Shown: positions 16,222 to 23,345 of the stretch, in pieces | Layout: each line of letters starts with the position of its first letter | Numbering within the stretch: the stretch's first letter is position 1 | Assembly: GCA_002292265.1 (NCBI GenBank) | Contig: DBBQ01000023.1 | Coordinates: forward strand, 6,789-42,605 | Length of the DNA stretch: 35,817 nt | Direction: 5' to 3' | Source of the DNA: Flavobacteriaceae bacterium UBA980 | GTDB lineage: Bacteria; Bacteroidota; Bacteroidia; Flavobacteriales; Flavobacteriaceae | Program-made: the position numbers and the translations under genes | The notes under the pieces: model-generated | Databases searched by the model: none | What the model was told of the DNA's origin: nothing | What the model saw: the letters and a program-made list of their open reading frames with translations, nothing else

Positions 16222-17271
16222 TTAAAATTGATAAATAGCTGCAACTAGAAAAGAGGAAAGACTGTCCGCTGTTTCTGTTGGTGAGATAGCAAAAATTTCT
16301 GAGGAAGCCGAATCAATTCGTAACTCAGGCTTGAAAATGAAATTTCCAGAGGTAAAACTTCCAGTAAGTGTAAGTGATAAATTGTCTGCATCTCCATCAT
16401 CAACTAGCGCACCAAATCCGTCTGTTTCAGAGAAAAATTCACCTCGTAAGCCAATAACGAAATCATCACTCACAGTTAGCTGAGGATAAAGTGCTACCCC
16501 AGAAAATCCAGTGTCACCTTCCAGTGAAGCTGTAGTGGCATTGATACCTAAGAAAAACGCATCTGATAAATCAAAACCTCCAGTAAAATCAATCTGAGCA
16601 TATCCGTCACCCCCTAAGAAGTTAATGTACTGACCATAGAGGCCTAGTTGTGCACCAAATGCAGTGTAACGGGAATAATTGGCTTCCGTTTCATCTGTTT
16701 GATTGAAAACACCTAACATTAAAGAGATGTCATCTGACAATGCGAAATCAAGTTTTAGACCCGTGTGTGAAAAAGGGCCATAAGAAAACATATATGACGT
16801 AGAATAGTTAAAGTTAGCAGATGGTGAAATCACCTCGTACCCTAAAAATGTATTGAAGTTTCCTAAAGTTACAGTCACACCTTCCCCTAAATTGTAATAT
16901 ACGTAGAGTTGGTTTAAAATTTCTGACGAGAATCCGTAACCAGGACCGTCGAACGATTCTCTTACAGATCCAAATACTGCATTAGAACCTCTTGGTCCAA
17001 AAACAGCATCCGCCACAAAACCAGCTTTCTCGCCTTCGTAGGAAACAATAAAGTTTGCCATACCGAGGGAAAATCCGTTTAGATCGGCAAAAGAAGTATT
17101 TGGAGAAGCAGGGTCTTCACTAAAGCTAGCTCTAAAATAAGTGTCTACAGTTCCACTAAAATTAAAAGTGGGCTCTGGCGTAGCATCATCGGTTTCTTGA
17201 CCTGTAACAGCTACAGTTGAGATTAGTAAGGCAAAGAGGCCTTTAAATACATTGTTTCTTAAATTTTTCAT
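16222..17271 (-). CDS. Outer-membrane beta-barrel protein (porin-like) of the ammonium operon
   Basis: A 349-aa exported protein. The start at 17271 gives a proper signal peptide (MKNLRNNVFKGLFALLIST, cut near VTGQ); an upstream in-frame start at 17298 is less likely because it would overlap the -7 box. The mature part is made of alternating strands with many Gly, Tyr, Phe and Asp residues, and it ends FLVAAIYQF, the C-terminal aromatic expected of an outer-membrane barrel. It resembles the BBP2/OmpL-like putative porins of Bacteroidota. As the first gene before amt-PII-amt it may let ammonium or another nitrogen source cross the outer membrane; that role is inferred from context. Confidence 0.8.
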   Translation of the reverse strand: MKNLRNNVFKGLFALLISTVAVTGQETDDATPEPTFNFSGTVDTYFRASFSEDPASPNTSFADLNGFSLGMANFIVSYEGEKAGFVADAVFGPRGSNAVFGSVRESFDGPGYGFSSEILNQLYVYYNLGEGVTVTLGNFNTFLGYEVISPSANFNYSTSYMFSYGPFSHTGLKLDFALSDDISLMLGVFNQTDETEANYSRYTAFGAQLGLYGQYINFLGGDGYAQIDFTGGFDLSDAFFLGINATTASLEGDTGFSGVALYPQLTVSDDFVIGLRGEFFSETDGFGALVDDGDADNLSLTLTGSFTSGNFIFKPELRIDSASSEIFAISPTETADSLSSFLVAAIYQF

Positions 17272-17295
17272 AAAATAAATATAATTGTTCGGGAA

Positions 17296-17303
17296 CAAAC
17301 TTA
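17296..17303 (-). promoter_or_regulatory. -7 promoter box for the ammonium operon
   Basis: Minus-strand TAAGTTTG matches TAnnTTTG and lies 24 nt upstream of the barrel gene start at 17271. At the -33 position there is no TTTG; the right arm of the 17321-17340 palindrome lies there instead. Confidence 0.65.
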
Positions 17304-17320
17304 TCTATATTTAAAATTAT

Positions 17321-17340
17321 ACCCCATATAAAAAGGGGGT
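17321..17340. promoter_or_regulatory. Candidate nitrogen operator, proximal palindrome
   Basis: ACCCC and GGGGT arms around a 10-bp AT-rich centre, 20 bp in all. It overlaps the expected -33 region of the ammonium operon promoter. It has the same arms and spacing as the site at 3320-3339 between GSII and GSIII. On the minus strand it is followed by ATAATTTT, as is the next copy. Confidence 0.6.
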
Positions 17341-17371
17341 GTATTTTTAATTTTTATACAAATGAAAATTA

Positions 17372-17394
17372 TAACCCATAAAAAATAGGGGTTA
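17372..17394. promoter_or_regulatory. Candidate nitrogen operator, distal palindrome
   Basis: TAACCC (17372-17377) and GGGTTA (17389-17394) form a second palindrome. The 20-bp core 17373-17392 begins exactly 52 bp from the proximal core. Its minus-strand flank ATAATTTT repeats that of the proximal copy. Confidence 0.6.
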
Positions 17395-17445
17395 AAATAA
17401 TTTTAACTTTAAATTTTAAGAATACTATAAAAAAGCAGCAATGAA

Positions 17446-17823
17446 TTAAGAATTTGCTAAACGAAACAAGTAATGCCCTAAACCTACAAAAGCAACTCCA
17501 CCGAGAATGCTGGCCAAAGAATAGCTAATAAAAATTAGGTAATCCCCTGATCTTAAGAAAGATAGCCCTTCGAGACTAAAAGTGGAAAAAGTAGTCAGAC
17601 CTCCACAAAAACCTACCGCTAGAAGTAAATACAGATCAGAACGCAAGTTGTTGTTTTTAACTGCCCACCCCAAGAGAATCCCTATCATTAGACAGCCAAC
17701 GAAATTTGCCAATAGGGTAGACCAAGGAAATCCACTTTTTGAGGTGGTGAGAAATTTTGAAAGTAAAAACCGAAAAAGGCTACCCAATCCTCCCCCCAAA
17801 AAAACATAGAGTAAACTTTTCAT
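17446..17823 (-). CDS. crcB: Fluoride efflux channel
   Basis: A 125-aa, four-helix inner-membrane protein of the CrcB/Fluc family, which exports fluoride as a dual-topology dimer. It has the opening GGGLGSLFRFLLSKF, the conserved LANFVGCLMIGILLGW with its key Asn, and GFCGGLTTFSTFSLE carrying the phenylalanine track and central Thr. The length is normal for a single-copy, self-dimerising Fluc. Its ATG overlaps the stop of the 62-aa gene upstream (ATGA). I saw no crcB-type fluoride riboswitch before the pair. Confidence 0.95.
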   Translation of the reverse strand: MKSLLYVFLGGGLGSLFRFLLSKFLTTSKSGFPWSTLLANFVGCLMIGILLGWAVKNNNLRSDLYLLLAVGFCGGLTTFSTFSLEGLSFLRSGDYLIFISYSLASILGGVAFVGLGHYLFRLANS

Positions 17824-18008
17824 TGTTGGGTTATGAATTTGATCAACACCAGAAAGCTGAATGCGATAAGAAAACCAACAAGGATTTTGTAACTCCCTTT
17901 AAAATAGAGCGGTTGTCTTTTTTTATCTGTTCTGTAGGAGAAGATTACGATACCCGTAAAAACGAAAAAAAAACAAATTCCAAAAATCAATTGTCCCGAT
18001 GAAAACAT
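17820..18008 (-). CDS. Small two-helix membrane protein coupled to crcB
   Basis: A 62-aa protein with hydrophobic helices at about residues 5-23 and 42-60 and a basic connecting loop containing YRTDKKRQPLYFKGSYK. No named family is recognised. The stop codon TGA overlaps the crcB ATG, so the two are translated together, which argues that the small ORF is real. It might help CrcB assemble or act with it; nothing in the sequence proves this. Confidence 0.75.
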   Translation of the reverse strand: MFSSGQLIFGICFFFVFTGIVIFSYRTDKKRQPLYFKGSYKILVGFLIAFSFLVLIKFITQQ

Positions 18009-18022
18009 CTCTTATATTTTTG
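17991..18022 (+). promoter_or_regulatory. Promoter of the pyrophosphohydrolase gene
   Basis: TTG at 17991 and TATTTTTG at 18015-18022, 21 bp apart, match the Bacteroidota -33/-7 pattern. The start codon is 43 nt downstream. The promoter overlaps the first codons of the divergent 62-aa gene. Confidence 0.6.
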
Positions 18023-18065
18023 ACTAATTTAGAAATAATTAAACCATTAATACAGTATTTAAAAA

Positions 18066-18458
18066 ATGATAAAAAAACCCATTCAGGCAGTAACCGAATT
18101 TCACCATGCCTTTGGCCTAGGAGTTGAATCAGTGCCCAATGCGAAATTGCCCAAGGCAAATGCACAACTCCGTTATGATCTGATGAAAGAGGAAAACGAA
18201 GAATATCTGGAAGCGGCCCAGTCAAACGATTTAATCGAAATTGGAGATGCCCTCGGAGATATGCTCTACATTTTATGTGGAACCATCATCGCTCACGGTT
18301 TTCAAAGCAAAATGGAGGCTATTTTTGATGAGATACAGCGCAGTAACATGAGTAAACTGGGTGCCGACGGTAAACCAATCTATCGAGAGGATGGAAAGGT
18401 GCTCAAAGGACCTAATTATTTCAAACCCAATATTGAGAAAATTTTAGAAAAGGACTAG
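18066..18458 (+). CDS. Nucleoside triphosphate pyrophosphohydrolase-like protein (PRA-PH/MazG fold)
   Basis: A 130-aa all-alpha protein. The metal-binding pattern EEN-EEYLEA followed by EIGDALGDMLYI is that of the MazG/HisE-like pyrophosphohydrolases (PRA-PH Pfam family). These cleave nucleotide triphosphates or phosphoribosyl-ATP to the monophosphate and pyrophosphate. It is not next to his genes, so a house-cleaning nucleotide role is more likely than HisE. The C-terminal part (GKPIYREDGKVLKGPNYFKP) is a pattern of the stand-alone members. Its end overlaps convergent ilvE by four bases. Confidence 0.85.
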   Translation: MIKKPIQAVTEFHHAFGLGVESVPNAKLPKANAQLRYDLMKEENEEYLEAAQSNDLIEIGDALGDMLYILCGTIIAHGFQSKMEAIFDEIQRSNMSKLGADGKPIYREDGKVLKGPNYFKPNIEKILEKD

Positions 18459-19504
18459 TGAACCGCTACGGTCCAGTGGAATGGATCTTGCTTTTTATTG
18501 TATTGAATTCCAACCAACTCTTCCTTCAGTAAAGTAGCTACTGGGTTCTCCTTTGGAAGAGGGTAGGTGGTATCGCGGTAAGAAAAGCTATTGATTGAGA
18601 GGACAACGACTGCAGTCCCTGTTCCAAAAACTTCTTGTAGTAACCCTTGTTGATGAGCTTCTACGATTTCACTGACCCTAATGGGTCGTTCTTCCACATC
18701 AATTCCCTTGCTTTTAGCAATTTGAATGATACTCTTTCGAGTCACACCGTCCAAAATACGATCATTCGTTGGGGCGGTGACAAGTTTATTGTCAATTTTG
18801 AAAAAGATATTCATGGTTCCTGCCTCTTCGAGGTATTCGTGGCGGTCCGCATCAGTCCAAATAATTTGCTGAAATCCTTTTTTAAGTGCTTCTGAAGTCG
18901 GGTAAAATTGCGCTCCATAGTTTCCGGCTGCTTTTGCATAACCAACCCCTCCATTGGCAGCTCTACTAAACTCCTCAGTAATGAGAACATTGATTTCAGC
19001 ACCCGTGTAATAGGTGCTTACAGGAGCACAAATGATCATAAAAATATATTCTTCTGAAGCAGCGGCCTGGACCGTAGATTGACTGGCAAACACAAAAGGT
19101 CTGATGTATAAAGAGTTTCCAATTCCAGATTTTATCCATTCGTGATCCAACTTAAGTAATTGGTGTAGTCCTTCAAAAAAATAGTCCTCCGGAAATTCAG
19201 GAATTTGCATGCGATGGGAAGACCGATTGATTCTCCTAAAATTTTCATCAGGTCGAAAAAGCCATACTTTACCTTGGTCGTCTTTGAATGCTTTCATTCC
19301 TTCAAAAACTGCCTGTCCGTAGTGTAGCACACTTGCAGAGGGATCCAATGTCAAGGGTTCATAAGGCTTGATTTCGGGGGTGTGCCATTTTCCGTCACGG
19401 TACCGACAAAGAAACATATGGTCGGTAAAAGTCTTTCCAAAAACAAGGTTGTCAAAGGAAACATCTTTTATTTTTGATTGTGGATTTTGTTGAATTGTGA
19501 TCAC
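18455..19504 (-). CDS. ilvE: Branched-chain amino acid aminotransferase
   Basis: It transfers amino groups between glutamate and the keto acids of Leu, Ile and Val, using PLP. It is a fold-type IV enzyme of 349 aa. The PLP lysine is K191 in GYAKAAGNYGAQF, and EEAGTMNIFF (E227) contacts the cofactor. HYGQAVFEGMKAF (61-73) and RPDENFRRINRS complete the family pattern; the long version matches the eukaryote/Bacteroidota BCAT group. A promoter is visible upstream. The leucine genes lie 13 kb away on the same strand. Confidence 0.96.
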   Translation of the reverse strand: MITIQQNPQSKIKDVSFDNLVFGKTFTDHMFLCRYRDGKWHTPEIKPYEPLTLDPSASVLHYGQAVFEGMKAFKDDQGKVWLFRPDENFRRINRSSHRMQIPEFPEDYFFEGLHQLLKLDHEWIKSGIGNSLYIRPFVFASQSTVQAAASEEYIFMIICAPVSTYYTGAEINVLITEEFSRAANGGVGYAKAAGNYGAQFYPTSEALKKGFQQIIWTDADRHEYLEEAGTMNIFFKIDNKLVTAPTNDRILDGVTRKSIIQIAKSKGIDVEERPIRVSEIVEAHQQGLLQEVFGTGTAVVVLSINSFSYRDTTYPLPKENPVATLLKEELVGIQYNKKQDPFHWTVAVH

Positions 19505-19523
19505 TTCTGTTGCTGTTTACAAG

Positions 19524-19553
19524 TAAAATTAGTTTTTTTTAGTTCACTACAAA
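19524..19553 (-). promoter_or_regulatory. Promoter of ilvE
   Basis: Minus-strand TTTG (19550-19553) and TAATTTTA (19524-19531) are 18 bp apart. This is a -33/-7 pair with one mismatch in the last base of TAnnTTTG. The leader to the ilvE ATG would be about 16 nt. Confidence 0.5.
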
Positions 19554-19586
19554 CGTTCCCATTTAAGAATTCGTGTAATTTTTTTC

Positions 19587-19618
19587 TCCATTGTATTTTT
19601 AGCATGAAAAACAATGGA
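19587..19618. repeat. Long inverted repeat upstream of mnmD
   Basis: TCCATTGT(A)TTTTT and AAAAACAATGGA pair over 12 bases with one bulged A and a 6-nt loop (AGCATG). It lies 50 nt before the mnmD start. It has no T-tract after the stem on the plus strand, so an operator or mRNA leader structure is more likely than a terminator. Confidence 0.5.
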
Positions 19619-19668
19619 TCATTCCGTATTTTTAAAAAATTATAGTTTTTTAATGCGATTTCTTATTA

Positions 19669-20349
19669 ATGCCTTATCATCAGCAAAAAATAAAAACGAA
19701 GGACGGCTCCTTTACCCTTAGAATTGAGGGTTTAAAGGAAACCTATCACTCCCGTCACGGCGCTGTGACAGAGTCTAAGTTTGTGTATATCGATACAGGA
19801 TTTAATTTTTGGAAACAAAACAATTCGGACCGCCCCTGTAGAATTTTAGAGTTAGGCTATGGGACGGGACTTGTGGCTTACATGAGTTTTTTAGAGGCTT
19901 CAAACTGTCAACAGCAGATTGACTATACTTCTTTAGAAGCTTACCCGTTGACCCAAACTCAGCTTCAAGAGCTGAATTACGATTCTTTTTTTGAAGAAAA
20001 TAGTGTACCTCTTTCTTTTCGTGATTTTTCTGATGTGGACTGGGAGCAACGTCTACTGCTTTCCGATTATTTTAAGCTCACTAAAAACAAAATCCATTTT
20101 GAAGACTATCAGTCTTCTCAGCTTTTTGACGTGATTTATTACGATGCTTTTGGGGCACATGCCCAACCCGAATTGTGGGAATCCCAATGGATGAAAAAAT
20201 GTTTTGAGTTGTTGCATCCTGGTGGGATATGGGTCAGTTATTGCGCTAAAGGAAGTGTCCGGCGTGGATTGGCAGCAGCCGGATTTGAAGTGTTTCGATT
20301 GGCAGGCCCCCCTGGGAAAAGAGAAATGTTGCGCGCCCTAAAGCCTTAA
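19669..20349 (+). CDS. mnmD: tRNA 5-aminomethyl-2-thiouridine methyltransferase MnmD (DUF752)
   Basis: It methylates nm5(s2)U34 in the wobble position of tRNAs for Lys, Glu and Gln, as the methyltransferase half of E. coli MnmC does. The 226-aa protein has the entry motif ETYHSRHGAVTESKFVY (24-40), SAM motif I ILELGYGTGL (59-68), the YYDAFGAHAQPELW catalytic block and the C-terminal GPPGKREMLRA, all diagnostic of the family. No FAD oxidoreductase half is attached, as usual outside Gammaproteobacteria. Transcribed away from ilvE. Confidence 0.93.
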   Translation: MPYHQQKIKTKDGSFTLRIEGLKETYHSRHGAVTESKFVYIDTGFNFWKQNNSDRPCRILELGYGTGLVAYMSFLEASNCQQQIDYTSLEAYPLTQTQLQELNYDSFFEENSVPLSFRDFSDVDWEQRLLLSDYFKLTKNKIHFEDYQSSQLFDVIYYDAFGAHAQPELWESQWMKKCFELLHPGGIWVSYCAKGSVRRGLAAAGFEVFRLAGPPGKREMLRALKP

Positions 20350-20527
20350 ATGTTTACTTTTGAAAAAAAGGAACAAGACTTTTCATAGACTGCGGCTTAG
20401 GACCTAATCTAAATCGATTAAACACTCTATTTAAAGAAGACTTGAAAAAGAAAAAACAAAGAATTGAAACATCCATTGCTCTTTGAAGTCAACCAGTAGA
20501 AAGTGAATTCGGATATTCCACTAGTAT

Positions 20528-20550
20528 ACTGAGTGAAGTCGAAGCATGAC
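20528..20550. repeat. Flavobacterial intergenic repeat (GAAGTCGAAGCATGAC type)
   Basis: Within the 228-bp gap between mnmD and the epimerase gene, the end ACTGAGTGAAGTCGAAGC and the following ATGAC match a short sequence I know as widespread between genes in Flavobacteriaceae (TGAGCGAAGTCGAAGCATGAC and variants). Only one copy is seen here. The rest of the gap (20350-20577) shows no gene. Confidence 0.5.
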
Positions 20551-20577
20551 TGTTTTAAAGTTTAAAAATAGTAACAG

Positions 20578-21498
20578 ATGAAATTACTTATTACTGGAGC
20601 TACGGGATTGGTAGGTCGTAGGTTGGTGCAGAAGGCTTTTTCTTTAGGAATTGAAATTCATTTTCTAACGACAAGTAAAAGCAAAACTGATTCGATAGCA
20701 GGTGCTAAGGGGTTTCACTGGAATCCTTCAAAAGCTGAAATTGATAGCGCCTGTTTTGAAGGTGTGGATGTTCTCATTCATTTGGCAGGAGCCAGTATTT
20801 CAAAACTTTGGACTTCGTCAAATAAAAGACAAATCCGTTCCAGTAGAGTGGATTCTACTCGTTTGCTCCATTCGAGTTTAAAACAACTGGAACCTGGTCA
20901 CCAAGTCAAACAAATTGTCGCTGCTTCCGCAATTGGTATTTATCCCTCAGACTTTGAAAATACGGTAGATGAACAAACGATTGTTCACCCCAACTCATTT
21001 ATGGAAGAGGTTGTGATTTCGTGGGAAAATGAGGTGGATCAATTTAGCTCCCTTGGTCTGGGTGTCACTAAATTGAGAATTGGTTTGGTGCTGAGTCCTA
21101 AGGGAGGTGTTTTAGGACCCTTGAAAATTCCAACTGCATGGGGTTTAGGTGCTGCTTTTGGCAACGGAAAACAAGGGCAATCCTGGATCCATATCGAGGA
21201 CGTAGTAGGATTGTTTTTAGCTGCATCTAAAGAGCAGTGGGAAGGTGTTTACAACGCTGTGGCCCCCAATCCAGTATCTCAAACCCATTTTATTGGCGCT
21301 TTGGCAAAAGCACTAAACCGACCTTATTTCCTTCCCCCAATTCCTAAATTTGCGCTGCAACTTATCATAAGAGAAATGAGTAGTTTGGTGTTAGACAGCC
21401 ACTGGGTAAGCGCGCAAAAAATTTTAGAGAAAGGATACCTCTTTTCTTTTCCGCTTGTAGAGGAAGCAATGCAAGATGTAGTAACGAAGAAAAGATGA
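20578..21498 (+). CDS. TIGR01777 family NAD-dependent epimerase/oxidoreductase
   Basis: A 306-aa extended short-chain dehydrogenase-type protein with the Rossmann motif GATGLVG (7-13). It has LIHLAGASI, the AASAIGIYP active-site region (Tyr in place of the usual YxxxK arrangement), and the family-specific RIGLVLSPKGGVLGPL and GQSWIHIEDV. Members are related to YfcH and to plant and cyanobacterial SulA-type proteins; their substrate is not settled. The length is normal. It stands upstream of grpE-dnaJ but has a separate promoter region between. Confidence 0.9.
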   Translation: MKLLITGATGLVGRRLVQKAFSLGIEIHFLTTSKSKTDSIAGAKGFHWNPSKAEIDSACFEGVDVLIHLAGASISKLWTSSNKRQIRSSRVDSTRLLHSSLKQLEPGHQVKQIVAASAIGIYPSDFENTVDEQTIVHPNSFMEEVVISWENEVDQFSSLGLGVTKLRIGLVLSPKGGVLGPLKIPTAWGLGAAFGNGKQGQSWIHIEDVVGLFLAASKEQWEGVYNAVAPNPVSQTHFIGALAKALNRPYFLPPIPKFALQLIIREMSSLVLDSHWVSAQKILEKGYLFSFPLVEEAMQDVVTKKR

Positions 21499-21501
21499 CA
21501 A

Positions 21502-21533
21502 TTTGACAATTTTTTATCGTGGCAACACTTTTG
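21502..21533 (+). promoter_or_regulatory. Promoter of grpE-dnaJ
   Basis: TTTG at 21502-21505 and CACTTTTG at 21526-21533, 20 bp apart, fit the -33/-7 pattern with one mismatch (C for the first T of TAnnTTTG). The grpE ATG is 30 nt downstream. No CIRCE element is visible. Confidence 0.5.
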
Positions 21534-21563
21534 TAAAATACGTTTCGATTAAAAACCATATAA

Positions 21564-22094
21564 ATGACAAAAAAAGCGGCTCCACAGAAAGAAGTAAAAT
21601 CTAAAAAAGAGACTAAGAAAAAGGAGACTAAATCAAAAGAGGCTGCTCAGATCGAGGAATTAAAAGCAGCAGTTGAACAAGAAAAAGACAAATACCTCAG
21701 GCTTTTTGCGGAGTTTGAAAACTTTAAAAAACGAACAGCAAAAGAGCGAATTGAGCTTTTTAAAACAGCCAATCAGGAGGTTATCAGTGCTTTAATTCCT
21801 GTTTTGGATGATTTTAATCGGGCCAATCAGCAAATGGAAAAAGAAAAAGGTGCCTTAGATCAAAAAGGAATACAATTGATCTACACTAAATTTTCAGAAG
21901 TTTTGAAGTCGAATGGACTGACCCAAACAGAGGAAAAAATAGGAGACTCGTTTGATGCGGAGCTACATGAAGCCATCACTCAAATTCCAGCACCTAAAGA
22001 AAAGGACAAAGGAAAAATCATTGATATCGTTGAGGTAGGGTACCAGTTGGGCGATCGTATCATTCGCTATCCAAAAGTGGTCGTAGGACAATAA
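21564..22094 (+). CDS. grpE: Nucleotide exchange factor GrpE
   Basis: It releases ADP from DnaK and so drives the Hsp70 cycle. The 176-aa protein starts with a very Lys/Glu-rich tail (about 1-30), then a long dimerising helix (about 30-80, containing EEFENFKKRTAKERIE-like heptads), and ends in the small beta domain. The signature GDSFDAELHEAITQIP lies near 130, followed by VEVGYQLGDRIIRYPKVVVGQ at the end. It is two bases from dnaJ, forming a classic co-chaperone pair; dnaK itself is not in the window. Confidence 0.95.
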   Translation: MTKKAAPQKEVKSKKETKKKETKSKEAAQIEELKAAVEQEKDKYLRLFAEFENFKKRTAKERIELFKTANQEVISALIPVLDDFNRANQQMEKEKGALDQKGIQLIYTKFSEVLKSNGLTQTEEKIGDSFDAELHEAITQIPAPKEKDKGKIIDIVEVGYQLGDRIIRYPKVVVGQ

Positions 22095-22096
22095 AT

Positions 22097-23206
22097 ATGA
22101 AAGAAGATTATTACGAAATATTAGGAGTTTCCAAAAATGCAACTGCGGCCGAGATTAAGAAAGCTTACAGAAAAAAAGCTATAGAATTTCACCCAGATAA
22201 AAATCCAGACGACAAAGTAGCGGAGGCCAACTTTAAAAAGGCGGCTGAGGCTTACGAAATTTTGGGTAACCAAGAAAAGAGAGTTAAATACGATCAGTAT
22301 GGTCATGCAGCCTTTGAAGGTGGACAAGGCTTTGGTGGCGGTATGAATATGGATGATATTTTTAGTCAATTTGGAGATATTTTTGGTAGTGCCTTTGGTG
22401 GAGGTGGCTTTGGTGGTGGTTTTGGAGGAGGCCAGCGCCGAGTCAAAGGGTCAGACATGCGGATTCGGGTCAAACTCAGCTTGGAAGAAATCGCCAATGG
22501 AATAGAGAAGAAAATTAAAGTACCACGTAAAGTACAAGCCCCCGGTGTTCAATACAGTAGCTGTTCTACCTGTAATGGGCAAGGGCAGGTGATGAAAATT
22601 GCCAATACTATTTTGGGACGTATGCAAACCTCTTCGGTATGTCCCACTTGTGGAGGAAGCGGTAAAACACTTTTAAATCGCCCTTCCGGAACGGATGCAC
22701 AAGGGATGATCCAAAAAGAAGAAACCGTTTCCATCAAAATACCCGCTGGGGTAGAAGAGGGCATGCAACTCAAAGTAAGCGGTAAAGGAAATGAAGCTCC
22801 AGCGGATGGAATATCCGGAGATTTACTGGTTTTGATTGAAGAATTACCTCACGATGCTTTTGTACGAGAGGGGAATCACCTACACTATGATCTTTATATC
22901 AGTATTTCGGAAGCTGCCTTGGGAGTTTCTAAAGACCTTTCGCTTCTAGACGGTAAAGCGAGAATCAAGCTAGAAACGGGAATTCAATCTGGAAAAACAC
23001 TTCGTTTACGAGGAAAAGGCTTGCCTAGTATTAATAGTTATGGAAATGGAGATTTGTTAGTTCATGTGAATGTTTGGACGCCAAAAACGTTAAACAAAGA
23101 ACAGCGTCAATTTTTTGAAAAAATGCAGGAAGACCCCAATTTCATTCCCCATCCCGAAAAATCAGACAAATCATTTTTTGAAAAAGTGAAAGATATGTTT
23201 GCTTAA
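22097..23206 (+). CDS. dnaJ: Chaperone DnaJ with reduced zinc domain
   Basis: A Hsp40 co-chaperone that delivers clients to DnaK. The J-domain (about 1-70) carries HPDKNPDD with the essential HPD. A Gly/Phe-rich linker follows (about 75-115). The zinc domain keeps only two of four CxxCxGxG motifs, CSTCNGQG and CPTCGGSG, which correspond to motifs 2 and 3. The places of motifs 1 and 4 hold AQAPGVQ-like and RPSGTDAQG sequence with no Cys. Motifs 2 and 3 form one zinc centre, so centre II is kept and centre I is lost. I know this form from other flavobacteria. The C-terminal substrate domains are intact and the length (369 aa) is normal. Confidence 0.95.
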   Translation: MKEDYYEILGVSKNATAAEIKKAYRKKAIEFHPDKNPDDKVAEANFKKAAEAYEILGNQEKRVKYDQYGHAAFEGGQGFGGGMNMDDIFSQFGDIFGSAFGGGGFGGGFGGGQRRVKGSDMRIRVKLSLEEIANGIEKKIKVPRKVQAPGVQYSSCSTCNGQGQVMKIANTILGRMQTSSVCPTCGGSGKTLLNRPSGTDAQGMIQKEETVSIKIPAGVEEGMQLKVSGKGNEAPADGISGDLLVLIEELPHDAFVREGNHLHYDLYISISEAALGVSKDLSLLDGKARIKLETGIQSGKTLRLRGKGLPSINSYGNGDLLVHVNVWTPKTLNKEQRQFFEKMQEDPNFIPHPEKSDKSFFEKVKDMFA

Positions 23207-23231
23207 AAATAATTGTTTTTAAAAAAAGTAA

Positions 23232-23247
23232 TATATTTGATCAAATA
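23232..23247. promoter_or_regulatory. TATATTTG box overlapping a perfect palindrome
   Basis: TATATTTG (23232-23239) matches TAnnTTTG on the plus strand, and TATTTGATCAAATA (23234-23247) is a perfect 14-bp palindrome. It lies just after dnaJ and before the terminator at 23296. It could be a promoter for a short RNA or an operator; no good -33 box is present. Confidence 0.35.
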
Positions 23248-23295
23248 CTGATATTCATTATTAGTATTTATTTTTCTTTTTCATAGCAATTTTTT

Positions 23296-23327
23296 CCCAC
23301 CCTCTCACGAGGGTGGGTTTTGTTTTT
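23296..23327 (+). terminator. Terminator after dnaJ
   Basis: CCCACCCTC (23296-23304) and GAGGGTGGG (23309-23317) form a 9-bp stem with a 4-nt loop, followed by TTTTGTTTTTA. It ends the grpE-dnaJ transcript. Confidence 0.9.
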
Positions 23328-23345
23328 ATAGTAACTTTATCCCGA

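Noticed and set aside
17321..17392. The palindromes as simple terminators of the crcB transcript
   Set aside because: They could form short hairpins, but the arms are only 5-6 bp with 10-11-nt loops and the tails are ATAATTTT rather than T-runs. The same motif at the same spacing occurs between divergent GSII and GSIII, where no transcript ends, so operators are more likely. The alternative is kept as a refuting test.
17300..18065. Fluoride riboswitch before crcB
   Set aside because: No crcB-type motif is seen upstream of crcB or of its 62-aa partner; the leader is short and AT-rich.
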